Origin: Methylomonas fluvii
GTDB lineage: Bacteria > Pseudomonadota > Gammaproteobacteria > Methylococcales > Methylomonadaceae
DNA: 64,000 nt
Assembly: GCF_014850975.1 (NCBI RefSeq)
Contig: NZ_JACXST010000001.1
Coordinates: 1,798,001-1,862,000, forward strand
Direction of reading: 5' to 3'
Shown here: one piece after another, positions 1 to 9,445 of the stretch
Position numbering within the stretch: the stretch's first letter is position 1
Layout of the letters: the number at the start of each line of letters is the position of its first letter
The notes under the pieces: generated by a model
What the model saw: the letters and a program-made list of their open reading frames with translations, nothing else
Database searches by the model: none
Told to the model about the DNA's origin: nothing
Position numbers and translations under genes: made by a program

Positions 1-1518
1 GATATCCGTGTAAGTCAGTAAGGTCCAGCCATTACTGATGGGTTGGCCGCAAATCTCCAGATAAATGCCATTGGCTTGCTGGCGTTCAAAACACACTGTT
101 TCGCGCGCTGCCATCATATCGATGAAGCGGTTTAGGACGTCATCAAAAGTTCGATTCGGATAGTCGCCCCGGTCAAAATTGAAGCGAATGGCATCGGCAA
201 AATACAGAGGTTCTTTTTTGCACAGCTCGGAGGGATAACTTAAAAGTTTGCCAAACAAGCTGTTACGGAAAACGGCTTTATACGACTCGTCGTAGACCAC
301 CACACCGAAGGGCAGCACTTCTAATACTTCGTTGAGAAACTTGTTCAGGTCCTGGAGCTTTTGTTCGCGGGCTTTACGTTCGCGGTCATCCACCAAGGTG
401 CTGCTGGAGTATAGTCCGTTACCTTCAGCGTCACAGATTAGGGTAGCGCTCACTAGAAAGGGGCGGATGCTGCCGTCCTTACATATAAAGTCCATCTGAA
501 GATCGCGCAGACTCCCGGAATGGATGAACTCGGTAAAGAATTGCTCAAACCTGTCAATACAGTCGGGGGCCAAGAATTCTTTGATATGGTGTCCGACGAA
601 CTCCTCCTTGGCATAACCGAGCAGTGTCAGTTCGGTCTGATTGACGCGCAGGATCGTGCCGTCCATGGCCAGCGAATGGTAGCCGCAAGGTGCTTGGTTG
701 TAGAGATCGAAAAATTCTTTGGTCCTTGCTTCGACTTTATCTTCGAGTTCTTGCGTGAGTTGCTGTAGTGCGTGTTCAGTTTGTTTGCGGTCAGTGATGT
801 CGATCACCACGCCGCGATAAAGCAGGAGTTCGCCGCGCTCGTCCTGCAGCGGTTGACCGCGCGACAGCAAATAGTGGGTGTGGCCGTCCAATTTGGATTG
901 CACTCGCCACTCTAACAGGACGTCGGCTTTTTGCATAAGTGCCTGGTACATAGCGTCGTGTGTTGCCGCTCTATCCTCGACGGCGATGGTACTTAGCCAG
1001 TTGTCGTAGGAGGCCTGGCAACTGTTTTGTTTAAGACCGTAGAGTCGCCATAAGCTCTCGCTCCAAAACACTTCGCCGCTGGGGACGTGCCATTCCCAGA
1101 TACCGGCGTCGGCAACACTGAGCGCTTGATTCAGGCGCTGTGAATAGCTATTGACTTCAAATTTTGACAAGCGTCTGACTTCTTGCAGGGAACGATGCAG
1201 TTGCTCGAAGACAATACTGAACAGCATGCCCATCGAGAAAAATATACACATCGAGTAGATGCTGCGAGTTTCTGCGATATAAAAGGTAAAGCTGGGAGCG
1301 ATAAATAGAAAATCGGCTAATGCGAGTGCGACCAGTGTTGCCAGTGCGCCGCCGACCAGACCACCCACTGCGGCGCTTAAAAATACAGAAGGGTACAGAA
1401 AAATCCAGATGGTCGGTTTTAGGATGTCCCACAGATGATATTGGAAGACTGCACCGCAAATCGGAATGGCCATCGACAGCAGAATTCTGAGTGTGCGATG
1501 TTGGACGAACGGCGGCAT
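1..1518 (-). CDS. Membrane PAS-domain sensor protein, 3' part cut by window edge
   Basis: I translated this from the sequence; the frame stays open to the left window edge, so the output domain is not visible. The ATG at 1518 gives an N-terminal block of about four hydrophobic segments (residues ~8-105) resembling the DUF4118/KdpD-type membrane domain (AVGGLVGGALATLV). At least two PAS/PAC-like modules follow (around residues 130-245 and 270-390, with VVIDITDRKQ and TLVDDRERKAREQK linkers), then a further PAS-like region that runs off the edge. The family usually ends in a histidine kinase or GGDEF domain; which one is used here cannot be seen. It likely senses a redox or energy signal at the inner membrane. 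The family assignment is fairly sure, the output is unknown. Confidence 0.8.
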   Translation of the reverse strand, partial: MPPFVQHRTLRILLSMAIPICGAVFQYHLWDILKPTIWIFLYPSVFLSAAVGGLVGGALATLVALALADFLFIAPSFTFYIAETRSIYSMCIFFSMGMLFSIVFEQLHRSLQEVRRLSKFEVNSYSQRLNQALSVADAGIWEWHVPSGEVFWSESLWRLYGLKQNSCQASYDNWLSTIAVEDRAATHDAMYQALMQKADVLLEWRVQSKLDGHTHYLLSRGQPLQDERGELLLYRGVVIDITDRKQTEHALQQLTQELEDKVEARTKEFFDLYNQAPCGYHSLAMDGTILRVNQTELTLLGYAKEEFVGHHIKEFLAPDCIDRFEQFFTEFIHSGSLRDLQMDFICKDGSIRPFLVSATLICDAEGNGLYSSSTLVDDRERKAREQKLQDLNKFLNEVLEVLPFGVVVYDESYKAVFRNSLFGKLLSYPSELCKKEPLYFADAIRFNFDRGDYPNRTFDDVLNRFIDMMAARETVCFERQQANGIYLEICGQPISNGWTLLTYTDI

Positions 1519-1907
1519 GGGATAGCTCCTTATGCTAATGCAAAAGGGGCATCAGCGGTTTGGCTACGTTTATTGTTATTCCCATTTTAACCAGGCGATT
1601 CGAATAATTTCTATACGCAGGATATGGGAAGGGCGGGTGTCCTTTTGGTCGGTCGCAGCTTATGCAGCCGGACTAAATTTTAGTGCATCACTGGAATTTT
1701 TGCGCCGGCGCTTAAATACCATTTGTCCTGAGCCCGCCGAGCAAGGTTGCCTTAATTTACGGGGCAGGCCAATAGTGTCAACGGGAGGCTTGGTAGCCAG
1801 TCGTGCTAATAAAATTAGACAAGGTTGAATTGCAAGGTAAATTCCTTAGCTTGAGTCAGCTTGTCCGCCTGAGAGCTGGTAATTAAGCAAAAATAGGGGG
1901 AGGAATT
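1519..1907. other. Intergenic region without a convincing gene
   Basis: About 390 bases between the divergent sensor gene and the small membrane protein gene. A 98-codon open frame on + (1532-1828) has composition unlike its neighbours and no recognisable motif, so I do not call it. The region presumably holds both divergent promoters, but no clear -35/-10 pair or operator could be assigned by eye. Confidence 0.4.
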
Positions 1908-2051
1908 ATGGGTCCGTATTACAGAGGCACGTCGCAAAGCACCGGTGCATTTTTTGACATGTTTTATCAGCATCCGATCTTGATGTTGGTTTTAGTGGTA
2001 GCCACGATTGGAGCAGGTTTTTTACTGATGCGCGGAAAAAAGTCTGAATAA
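1908..2051 (+). CDS. Small single-span membrane protein (47 aa)
   Basis: The start ATG at 1908 is preceded by a strong ribosome binding site (GGGGGAGG, 5 bases away), which argues for a real gene. The 47-residue product has a short polar N-terminus (MGPYYRGTSQSTGAFF) and one hydrophobic helix at about residues 23-41 (ILMLVLVVATIGAGFLLM). It ends in a basic tail (RGKKSE), so the C-terminus is probably cytoplasmic. No family is recognised. It stands alone, convergent with the downstream MFS gene. Confidence 0.65.
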   Translation: MGPYYRGTSQSTGAFFDMFYQHPILMLVLVVATIGAGFLLMRGKKSE

Positions 2052-2081
2052 AACCGCTGTTTTTGGCAATTGACACGAAGA

Positions 2082-3299
2082 TTACTGGAGCTGATCAAGC
2101 TCCAGCCTGCGTAGTTTAGGCGCGCATTTAGCCGTAATCGCTACTACTAACAACGTCATGCCGCCGCCAAACACCACTGACGGCACTAAGCCAAGTAGAC
2201 GCGCGGCAACCCCGGATTCAAACGCGCCAAGCTCGTTAGACGAGCCGATGAATATGCCATTAATCGCCGCCACTCTGCCGCGCATGGCGTCCGGTGTGGC
2301 TAATTGCATGATGGTGGTGCGCATCACCACCGATACCCCGTCGCAAATTCCGGATAACAGCAAGGCCAAGCCTGCTACCCAAAAGTTCGTCGATAGCGCA
2401 AAGCCGATCATACACAAGCCAAAGCCAGCCACGGCTATCAGTAACCAGCGTCCGGCGTGCTTGTTAAGTGGATATCTGGCCAGAAACAAGCCGGTCATCA
2501 CCGCGCCAACGGCCGGTGCAGCGCGTAAAATCCCCAGGCCTTCCGGGCCGTAATGAAATATGTCGTGGATGAACGCCGGCAGCATGGCGACCGCACCGCC
2601 AAACAACACCGCAAACATGTCCAGCGACTGCGCGCCGAGGATGATCTGGTTATTGAATACAAAGCGTAAACCTTCGGCGATGCTGGTAAAAATCGGTGCG
2701 CTTTCCGCTGCCGGCGGTTCCTTGATGCGTAAGGACAGCAAAGCCAGTGCGGCCAGTACGCATAAACCACCGGAAATGCTGTAAGCCACAGTTTTGCCGG
2801 CCCAGCCGACCAGAATCCCTCCCAATGCCGGGCCGGCGACTAAAGCAAACTGAAACACCGAGCTTCCGAGGCCGGCAGCGCGCGCATACTGTTCGCGTTG
2901 CAAAACCAGGGCGAACAGTGCGCTATAAGACGGGCCGATAAAGGCCCGCGCCACGCCGGTGACGGCTATGGAGCCGTACATCAATACCAGCGGATTATCG
3001 GGAATCCATTGTGCCGCGATGGCGGTCAAAGTCAGGGCGTTTAGGCATAACAGCAAACACGCTGAAATTGCGAACCAGCGCCGTGAGTAATGATCGACGG
3101 CGTAACCAGCGAACAGCGCGCTGCAAAAATACGGGATGACTTCGGCCAGGCCTATCAGGCCTAAGGCCAGCGGGTCGTGCGTCAGTTCGTAGATATGCCA
3201 ACCCACCACAATTGCCACGATTTGATAGGCCAGCACGATCAGTACGCGGAACGTCAACAGTTTTAGAAAAGCGGGGTTTGAAGTGCCTAAAAAACGCAT
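2082..3299 (-). CDS. Major facilitator superfamily exporter
   Basis: A 405-residue integral membrane protein with the length and hydrophobic pattern of a 12-helix MFS transporter of the EntS/MFS_3 type. The early loop GYAVDHYSRRW corresponds to the conserved MFS loop 2-3 motif (G-x-x-x-D-R-x-x-R-R). The C-terminal half carries SGICDGVSVVMRTTIMQLATPDAMRGRVAAINGIF, cited here only as the familiar PDxMRGRV motif of this subgroup. The ATG at 3299 has a good ribosome site (TTGGAG, 5 bases upstream). Such proteins export siderophores, drugs or other small molecules; the substrate cannot be told. It is followed on the same strand by no linked gene. Confidence 0.85.
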   Translation of the reverse strand: MRFLGTSNPAFLKLLTFRVLIVLAYQIVAIVVGWHIYELTHDPLALGLIGLAEVIPYFCSALFAGYAVDHYSRRWFAISACLLLCLNALTLTAIAAQWIPDNPLVLMYGSIAVTGVARAFIGPSYSALFALVLQREQYARAAGLGSSVFQFALVAGPALGGILVGWAGKTVAYSISGGLCVLAALALLSLRIKEPPAAESAPIFTSIAEGLRFVFNNQIILGAQSLDMFAVLFGGAVAMLPAFIHDIFHYGPEGLGILRAAPAVGAVMTGLFLARYPLNKHAGRWLLIAVAGFGLCMIGFALSTNFWVAGLALLLSGICDGVSVVMRTTIMQLATPDAMRGRVAAINGIFIGSSNELGAFESGVAARLLGLVPSVVFGGGMTLLVVAITAKCAPKLRRLELDQLQ

Positions 3300-3387
3300 G
3301 AATCTCCAATGTTGAAATACAGCCGGCTACAGCTGCACGGTCGAATTTATTTTGTGACTTATTGACTTGGTTAAGCCAGTCAAAGTC

Positions 3388-4500
3388 TTAGCGCTGCCGA
3401 AAGCGAATGTCGCCAAATAAAGCCTTTTGCTCGCGGGGCTGGCAGCGCCAGTATTGCGGCGGCGCTGCGACTTGGGCCCCCAGTTTGGCGGCGGCATGCC
3501 AGGGCCAGCGCGGATCGTAGAGTATGCCGCGCGCCAAGCCCACCATATCGGCCTGGCCGTCGGCGACGATGGCTTCTGCGTCTTCCGCTTCCGTGATCAG
3601 GCCGACGGCGATGGTAGGCAGGCCGGTTGCTGCGCGGATGCTCGCCGCCAGCGGCACTTGGTAATGGGGGCCGACCGGGATTTTTTGCAAAGGCGACAGG
3701 CCGCCGCTGGAGACGTGGACAAATGCGCAGCCGCGTGCTTGCAAGGCTTTAGCAAAGATCACACTTTGCGCTAAGTCCCAGCCGCCGTCCACCCAATCGG
3801 TTGCGGAAATCCTTACGCCGATGGGCATTTGCATAGGCACGGCAGCCCGCATCGCGTCGAATACCGCCAACGGGAAACGCATCCGGTTTTCCAGCGAGCC
3901 GCCGTATTCGTCGTCACGCTGATTGGATAGAGGCGAGAGGAATTCGTGCAGCAAATAGCCGTGGGCGGCGTGTATCTCGATGGCGTCCAGCCCCACTTTA
4001 TGCGCGCGCTTGGCCGCCGATACAAACGCCTGCAAGATGCGTTGCAATTCGCTGGCATCGAGCGCGCTTGGCGCGGGGTCGTCCGGCATGAAAGCCAGTG
4101 CCGACGGTGCCACGGTGTGCCAGCCGCCCTGTTCGATATTGACCAGGCCGCCGCCGTCCCAGGGCGCGGCGGTGGAAGCCTTGCGGCCGGCGTGCGCCAA
4201 CTGAATCGCTATCGGGATGTGCGAATATTTTCGCACCGCGCTTAAAACTCGGGCCAAAGCGGCTTCGGTCGCGTCCGACCAGAGGCCGAGATCGGCCGGC
4301 GAGATGCGGCCTTCCGGCTCCACGGCCGTGGCTTCGATAATCAACAAGCCGGCGCCGGACATCGCCAAATTGCCCAGGTGCATTAAATGCCAATCGCTGG
4401 CCTCGCCGTTGACCGCCGAGTACTGACACATCGGCGCGATGACGATACGGTTGCGCAGCGTAAGCGAGCCGAGGGAATACGGCGAAAAAAGCTGACTCAT
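3388..4500 (-). CDS. Old Yellow Enzyme family NADH:flavin oxidoreductase (YqjM/XenA type)
   Basis: A 370-residue FMN-dependent ene-reductase. Visible family marks are the N-terminal LFSPYSLGSLTLRNRIVIAPMCQYSA with the flavin-tuning Cys of the YqjM class, QLAHAGRKAS, the substrate-binding HAAHGYLLHEFLSP, and the dimer-contact segment NQRDDEYGGSLENR. I chose the ATG at 4500 because homologues begin at this point and it has an AAAGG ribosome site. An upstream TTG at 4572 would add 24 residues without homology. Members reduce activated C=C bonds with NAD(P)H in the cytoplasm. It is divergent from proA and has no operon partner. Confidence 0.9.
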   Translation of the reverse strand: MSQLFSPYSLGSLTLRNRIVIAPMCQYSAVNGEASDWHLMHLGNLAMSGAGLLIIEATAVEPEGRISPADLGLWSDATEAALARVLSAVRKYSHIPIAIQLAHAGRKASTAAPWDGGGLVNIEQGGWHTVAPSALAFMPDDPAPSALDASELQRILQAFVSAAKRAHKVGLDAIEIHAAHGYLLHEFLSPLSNQRDDEYGGSLENRMRFPLAVFDAMRAAVPMQMPIGVRISATDWVDGGWDLAQSVIFAKALQARGCAFVHVSSGGLSPLQKIPVGPHYQVPLAASIRAATGLPTIAVGLITEAEDAEAIVADGQADMVGLARGILYDPRWPWHAAAKLGAQVAAPPQYWRCQPREQKALFGDIRFRQR

Positions 4501-4708
4501 AACAGGGTACCTTTGAATAAAGTGGGTGTTAATCCAGGTTTGCAGTCTACGAGCTCGGTTCCGGCTTGGCAATGGGAAGGGCTAGCATTTAAGCCTGTCG
4601 CACAGGGTCGAATTTATGACAGGAATGGGTGCTGAATTTGCCGCATTCGTTGTAACTTGGCCTGGCTTGCTATAATGCCGGCTTTTCCAATTCATCGGGT
4701 CGATAATT

Positions 4709-5965
4709 GTGGACGTTAAACAGTACATGCAGCAATTGGGGCAACAGGCCAGAGCGGCCGGCCGCGAGATCAGCAAGGCCGAGAGCGGGCGGAAAAATAG
4801 CGCTTTATTGAAAATTGCCGAGGCTATCGCCGCCGGTAGTGCCGAGATAGCCAGCGAAAACCGCAAAGACTTGGCCGCCGGCAAGCAGAACGGTATGGAT
4901 CCGGCGTCGTTGGACCGTCTGGAACTGACGCCAGCCCGCATTCAAGCGATGATAGAAGGTCTGAAGCAGGTTGCCGCGTTGCCCGATCCGGTTGGAGAAA
5001 TCACCAACCTTAACTATCAGCCCAGCGGGATTCAGGTTGGACAGATGCGGGTGCCCTTGGGCGTAATCGGCATTATTTACGAATCGCGGCCTAACGTCAC
5101 TGTCGATGCGGCGGCCTTGTGCTTGAAGTCTGGTAATGCTTGTATTTTACGCGGCGGTTCTGAGTCGATTCATTCCAATCGCGCGATTGCGGTGTGCATA
5201 GCCAGCGGTTTGGCCGCTGCCGGTTTGCCGCAACAGGCGGTGCAAGTGGTGGAAACCACCGATAGGGCCGCAGTCGGCGAATTGATTACGATGAAAGATT
5301 ATGTTGACGTGATTGTGCCGCGGGGTGGCAAAAGCCTGATCGAACGCATCAGCGGCGAAGCGACCATCCCAGTCATCAAGCATCTGGACGGCATTTGCCA
5401 TGTCTATATCGACGGTAAAGCCGACGTGGACAAAGCGGTGGCGATCGCGATGAACGCGAAAACCCATCGTTACGGTGTTTGTAATGCGATGGAAACTTTG
5501 TTGGTGGCGGAAGGCATCGCTGCGACGGTGTTGCCGATTTTGGCCGAACAATATGCGGCAAAAAACGTGGAACTGCGCGGTTGCTTGAAAACCTGTTCTC
5601 TGATCAAAAACGCCGTACGCGCTACCGAAGAAGACTGGCATACCGAGTACTTGGCGCCGATTTTGTCCATCAAGATCGTCGTCGACATCGACGAGGCTAT
5701 AGCCCATATCAATACTTACAGCTCCGCTCATACTGAGGCCATTGTCACCGAAGATTACACCTTGGCGCGGCGCTTTTTGCGCGAGGTGGATTCCAGCTCC
5801 GTGATGGTCAATGCCTCGACTCGGTTTGCCGACGGTTTTGAGTACGGTTTAGGCGCGGAGATTGGCATCAGTACCGACAAGCTGCACGCGCGCGGTCCGG
5901 TTGGCTTGCATGGTTTGACCTCGTTGAAATTTATCGTACTGGGCGACGGGCATATCCGCCAATAA
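4709..5965 (+). CDS. proA: Gamma-glutamyl phosphate reductase
   Basis: A 418-residue aldehyde-dehydrogenase-fold enzyme that reduces gamma-glutamyl phosphate to glutamate semialdehyde with NADPH, the second step of proline synthesis. Family marks are [21 protein letters not shown], the nucleotide-binding stretch [16 protein letters not shown] and the catalytic Cys segment [12 protein letters not shown]. The length is typical. The start is GTG at 4709; an internal ATG at 4724 is the alternative. It overlaps nadD by one base at TAATG, so proA-nadD-rsfS is probably one transcript with translational coupling. The divergent neighbour is the OYE-type reductase. Confidence 0.95.
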   Translation: MDVKQYMQQLGQQARAAGREISKAESGRKNSALLKIAEAIAAGSAEIASENRKDLAAGKQNGMDPASLDRLELTPARIQAMIEGLKQVAALPDPVGEITNLNYQPSGIQVGQMRVPLGVIGIIYESRPNVTVDAAALCLKSGNACILRGGSESIHSNRAIAVCIASGLAAAGLPQQAVQVVETTDRAAVGELITMKDYVDVIVPRGGKSLIERISGEATIPVIKHLDGICHVYIDGKADVDKAVAIAMNAKTHRYGVCNAMETLLVAEGIAATVLPILAEQYAAKNVELRGCLKTCSLIKNAVRATEEDWHTEYLAPILSIKIVVDIDEAIAHINTYSSAHTEAIVTEDYTLARRFLREVDSSSVMVNASTRFADGFEYGLGAEIGISTDKLHARGPVGLHGLTSLKFIVLGDGHIRQ

Positions 5966-6606
5966 TGATCGGGGTTTACGGCGGCACGTTCAATCCGGTC
6001 CATTACGGCCATTTACGCACCGCGCTGGAAGTGAAAGAGCTGTTCGAATTGGAGCAGCTGCGTTTAATTCCTTGCCGGGTGCCTGCGCACCGAGATGAAC
6101 CCGACGTGCCGGCGCACTTGCGTTTGCAAATGCTGGAAGCCGCCGTCGCCGATACTCACGGCTTTAGCGTTGATCGGCGCGAGCTGGATAGGGCGGGGCC
6201 GTCGTATATGGTCGATACGCTGCATTCCTTACGCAACGAAATTGGCGATACGCCCTTGCTGTTGTTTATCGGTGCGGATGCCTTTGCCGGTTTGGAGCGC
6301 TGGCATCAATGGCAACGCTTATTCGATTATGCGCACATCGTGGTGATGACCCGCCCCGGCTATGCCGGATCGACATTATCGGCGTTTTTGCAGCAGCGAA
6401 TCGCCGAAGACCGAGCCCAATTAAGCCGGCAAATTGCAGGACTGTTAACCTTCCAGGAAGTCACCGCACTGGCGATTTCCGCTACCGCTATTCGCGAACT
6501 GGTGGTAGCTGGACGCGATCCACAATTTTTACTGCCTGACCGGGTTATCGAATTGATTCGGCGGCATCATCTATATCAACCCCTCATTCATCACACAGGA
6601 AATTGA
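5965..6606 (+). CDS. nadD: Nicotinate-nucleotide adenylyltransferase
   Basis: A 213-residue cytoplasmic nucleotidyltransferase that makes deamido-NAD from nicotinate mononucleotide and ATP. The N-terminal GGTFNPVHYGH (residues 6-16) is the nucleotide-binding HxGH-type motif, and the C-terminal ISATAIRE is the matching ISSTxxR motif. The middle LFIGADAFAGLERWHQW is diagnostic of NadD. Its ATG overlaps the proA stop, and rsfS follows immediately with no gap, the common nadD-rsfS arrangement. Confidence 0.95.
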   Translation: MIGVYGGTFNPVHYGHLRTALEVKELFELEQLRLIPCRVPAHRDEPDVPAHLRLQMLEAAVADTHGFSVDRRELDRAGPSYMVDTLHSLRNEIGDTPLLLFIGADAFAGLERWHQWQRLFDYAHIVVMTRPGYAGSTLSAFLQQRIAEDRAQLSRQIAGLLTFQEVTALAISATAIRELVVAGRDPQFLLPDRVIELIRRHHLYQPLIHHTGN

Positions 6607-6948
6607 ATGCAAACAGAAGCATTACTTAAGCTGGTCGAAACCGAGCTCGACGACCGCAAAGGCCTTAACATCAAGACAATTGATGTGCGCGGCAAAACCA
6701 GTATTACCGATTATATGGTCATCGCCACCGGCACCTCGTCTCGGCACGCCAAATCGCTGTGCGATTATGTGATGGAAAAGGTCAAGGAGCAGGGGCAGCA
6801 GCCGTTGGGTATGGAAGGCGATCAAAGTTCCGATTGGATTTTGTTAGACTTGGGTGATGTGATCGTTCATGTGATGACCGGTCAAGCCCGCGAACTGTAT
6901 CAGCTAGAAAAACTCTGGTCAGTGGCTGGCGACAAGACCCACAGTTAG
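6607..6948 (+). CDS. rsfS: Ribosome silencing factor RsfS
   Basis: A 113-residue protein of the Iojap/RsfS family. It binds ribosomal protein uL14 and blocks subunit joining when nutrients are low. Family marks are KTSITDYMVIATGTSSRHAKSL and the C-terminal DWILLDLGDVIVHVM. The length is normal. The start ATG directly abuts the nadD stop, with an AGGAAA ribosome site inside nadD's end. The third gene of the usual group, rlmH, is not here; the next gene is flgP after a 114-base gap. Confidence 0.95.
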   Translation: MQTEALLKLVETELDDRKGLNIKTIDVRGKTSITDYMVIATGTSSRHAKSLCDYVMEKVKEQGQQPLGMEGDQSSDWILLDLGDVIVHVMTGQARELYQLEKLWSVAGDKTHS

Positions 6949-7062
6949 TTTCTACCGCGATTTGCTGAAAGCAATTTTAAACGGTTCAAGGGCATAATTT
7001 GTCATCCGCCCTCAAGAAAAAGCCCAAGTAGTCGATGACTTAGGCGAGTAGGAGGAGGGATT

Positions 7063-7755
7063 ATGAAAGCGTTTAAGACAATCTGTTTGCTGTTGATAAT
7101 GTCAGTCGCGACGGGGTGCGCGTCCGTGGGTGGTAAAAGTGCCGAGGCGCCGTCGCCGTCAGCCGGAAAAACCCTGCGCGCTACCGGTTATAGCCGTTTC
7201 GACGATAGTGGCAAACTGGCGGTTAATCAACGCTGGTTACAAGCGCAACAAGCGGCCAAACTGGATGCCTATCGCGGCTTGGCGGATTTGCTGTATCAAG
7301 AAAAATTAGGCAATCAAACTACCGTCGGCGCCCAGGTGATGCGCGACGAGGTCTACCGGGTTTATCTGGATAGTTACTTACGCGATGCCCGCGCCGCGGA
7401 CTATCGGACCGTCCGGGATAGTTTAAAAACGACTCTTGAATTACGTCTTAGCCCGCGTTTTTACCAATGTATGTCCGGCGATACCTATGTCGTCGGACAG
7501 TGTCTGCAGGAAGATAATAAACTGGCGTTTACCCGGCTGGGTTATAAAGCGGCAACGGTGACTTCGGCCAACCTGGCCTGCGGCGCACGCGATTGTAGCG
7601 ATCAATATTATGTGTCTGGCTTTTCCAAAAAGCCCAATGTCGTGGACGATACTTTGCTGGAAGCCGGTCTTTACGATGTGGAATGGATAGCCAACACCGG
7701 CTTGCGGACGATATTTCAGTATTTGTTGATCAACGGATTTTATAGTGCCTTATAA
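7063..7755 (+). CDS. flgP: FlgP-like outer-membrane lipoprotein (LPP20 family)
   Basis: A 230-residue protein with a lipoprotein signal (LLLIMSVATGCAS, lipid-modified Cys at ~residue 19). The mature domain contains the LPP20/FlgP pattern (AVNQRWLQAQQAAKLDAYRGLADLLY). In Vibrio, FlgP lies around the flagellar LP ring and is needed for outer-membrane-associated flagellar assembly. The next gene is FlgT-like and overlaps it, which supports the flagellar assignment. A strong GGAGGAGG site precedes the ATG. No other flagellar genes are nearby, so the pair is an orphan module; a general LPP20 lipoprotein is the alternative. Confidence 0.75.
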   Translation: MKAFKTICLLLIMSVATGCASVGGKSAEAPSPSAGKTLRATGYSRFDDSGKLAVNQRWLQAQQAAKLDAYRGLADLLYQEKLGNQTTVGAQVMRDEVYRVYLDSYLRDARAADYRTVRDSLKTTLELRLSPRFYQCMSGDTYVVGQCLQEDNKLAFTRLGYKAATVTSANLACGARDCSDQYYVSGFSKKPNVVDDTLLEAGLYDVEWIANTGLRTIFQYLLINGFYSAL

Positions 7756-8926
7756 AAACTTGCTAACAGTGTTGCTGATCGCTTTGCTGGCTGCATGCAG
7801 CAGCGGTAATAGTAAGCGTGGCGGCGATGAGAATGGCGTTGCCGGCTCCGGCCAACAGGTTAGTGTGCAAGGCAGTGCGCCAATCGTCGGCGGCGGTATC
7901 GAAGCAGCCCGGCGCGCTGCTATCGACGACGCGGTGCGCAACGCGTCCTTGCAATTAAAACGTAATAATAATTCGGCTCTGTTGGTCAGCGACATTAAGG
8001 TGGTCGACGAATGGCAGGATGCCGATCTTTATCATGTGCAAGTGCTGGCCGTGTTGTCTGATAAGCAGCGCTGCGGCTCGCCGTATCGGAAAAAAATCGT
8101 TGCCACCGGCTTTCCGGTTATGAATGCAGATCAAATCAGCGGCACCGAAAGCCAGGATTTATACAGCGGCATTCCCAGGGAAATTAATAATCAGTTGATG
8201 GAAACCGGTGATTTTATCGGCCGCAATCTGACCAATACCTCTTTGTACAGCCGACCCGATATGGCGCCGGAAATTCGCTTTGCCGAGGGCACAGCCGAAT
8301 CGGTTATCCTGAATATCGCCAAGCAGCACAATGCGCAGTTTGTGTTGTCCGGCGTGATTCGCGATTTTCGGGTGGAGTCCACGGAATATGTGCGCGGCAG
8401 CGGCGCGTTGGCGGATTTAAAATCGATGGTCAGGGATTTTGTCGCCCGCCGCAGCGTCGGGATTGACGTATATGTTTATGATGGCTTTAGCGGCGCCTTA
8501 CTGTTTCAACATCGTTACACCGATTCCATCCTGGGTGACGTCTCGCTGCCGAGCGGCTACACGGTGGGTAGCGACCGCTTCAACTCGACATCGGCTGGTC
8601 ACGCTATCAGCGAGATCATTCAACAGGCCAGCGAAGATATTCACAAATTATTCGGCTGCTATCCCTTTACCACCCGTGTAATCCAGGCTGGCAATAATCG
8701 CATAGTGATTGCCGCCGGCGCCCAGGATAAAATCAGAGTCGGTGATAAGCTGATGATTTATTCGGCGTCTGCTGGCGGTGTAACCGGGGCGGGCTTGGGG
8801 GAATCGCAGGGTATTTTGACGATAACCGACATTAGTGCGACGACTGCGGCGGGTACACTTGATTCTACGGCGGTTGCCGGTGCGGTAAGGCCGGGCGACT
8901 GGGTGAAAAGTTTTGCTACGCCTTAA
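7745..8926 (+). CDS. flgT: FlgT-like flagellar assembly protein
   Basis: A 393-residue exported protein that begins at a GTG (7745) overlapping the flgP stop by 11 bases. The signal peptide ends LLIALLAACSS, so it is probably a lipoprotein, unlike the periplasmic Vibrio FlgT. The N-terminal domain (APIVGGGIEAARRAAIDDAVRNA) matches the FlgT N-domain; a middle domain (residues ~110-290) and a C-terminal beta domain with KIRVGDKLMIYSAS follow. FlgT forms the H ring of the sodium-type flagellar basal body in Vibrio. The 3' end overlaps the convergent glutathione peroxidase gene by 11 bases. Confidence 0.75.
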   Translation: MPYKNLLTVLLIALLAACSSGNSKRGGDENGVAGSGQQVSVQGSAPIVGGGIEAARRAAIDDAVRNASLQLKRNNNSALLVSDIKVVDEWQDADLYHVQVLAVLSDKQRCGSPYRKKIVATGFPVMNADQISGTESQDLYSGIPREINNQLMETGDFIGRNLTNTSLYSRPDMAPEIRFAEGTAESVILNIAKQHNAQFVLSGVIRDFRVESTEYVRGSGALADLKSMVRDFVARRSVGIDVYVYDGFSGALLFQHRYTDSILGDVSLPSGYTVGSDRFNSTSAGHAISEIIQQASEDIHKLFGCYPFTTRVIQAGNNRIVIAAGAQDKIRVGDKLMIYSASAGGVTGAGLGESQGILTITDISATTAAGTLDSTAVAGAVRPGDWVKSFATP

Positions 8927-9422
8927 CGGGGGCGTCGCTCAAACTCAGTAAGCGCTCTATGTCCTTGCTGATGCCTGCCGGCGTGTCTATCGGCGCATAG
9001 CGTTTAAAAACCTTACCATCTCGGCTCACCAGAAATTTGCTGAAATTCCACTTAATGGCGTTCAAACCCAGGATACCCGGGGTGGCGGTTTTCAAATACT
9101 CGAACAGCGAATGCGCATTTTTGCCGTTAACGTCGATTTTTTCGAACATGGGGAAACTGACGCCATAGTTCAGTTCGCAAAAGCTGGCAATTTCTTGGCT
9201 GTTTCCTGGCTCCTGCTGGCCGAATTGATTGCACGGAAACCCTAGTACCACCAAGCCCCGGCTTTTATAGGTCTGGTATAGAGCTTCTAATCCACGGAGT
9301 TGCGGCGTAAAACCGCATTGACTGGCGGTGTTGACGATTAGCAGCACTTTTCCGCGGTAATCTTCCAAAGCGACAGTTTCGCCGTTAATGTTAGTGGCCG
9401 AGAATTGGTATATGTCATTCAT
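8916..9422 (-). CDS. Glutathione peroxidase family thiol peroxidase
   Basis: A 168-residue cytoplasmic peroxidase. The peroxidatic Cys is residue 36 in NTASQCGFTPQ. The conserved Gln and Trp partners are in GFPCNQFGQQEPG and IKWNFSKFLV. The length is typical of the bacterial BtuE/Gpx family, which reduces hydrogen peroxide and lipid hydroperoxides, usually with thioredoxin or glutathione. The extra Cys in the GFPCNQ segment fits the resolving Cys of the thioredoxin-dependent subgroup only loosely. It is convergent with flgT and has an 11-base tail overlap. Confidence 0.93.
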   Translation of the reverse strand: MNDIYQFSATNINGETVALEDYRGKVLLIVNTASQCGFTPQLRGLEALYQTYKSRGLVVLGFPCNQFGQQEPGNSQEIASFCELNYGVSFPMFEKIDVNGKNAHSLFEYLKTATPGILGLNAIKWNFSKFLVSRDGKVFKRYAPIDTPAGISKDIERLLSLSDAPVKA

Positions 9423-9445
9423 GCTAATGCGGGTCCGTTATGGAA

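Noticed and set aside
1532..1828. 98-codon plus-strand open frame
   Set aside because: Starts inside the 5' leader of the divergent sensor gene; no motif, no ribosome site, odd composition.
5147..5731. 194-codon minus-strand open frame inside proA
   Set aside because: Antisense to well-conserved proA; His/Arg/Phe-rich composition reflects the complementary codons.
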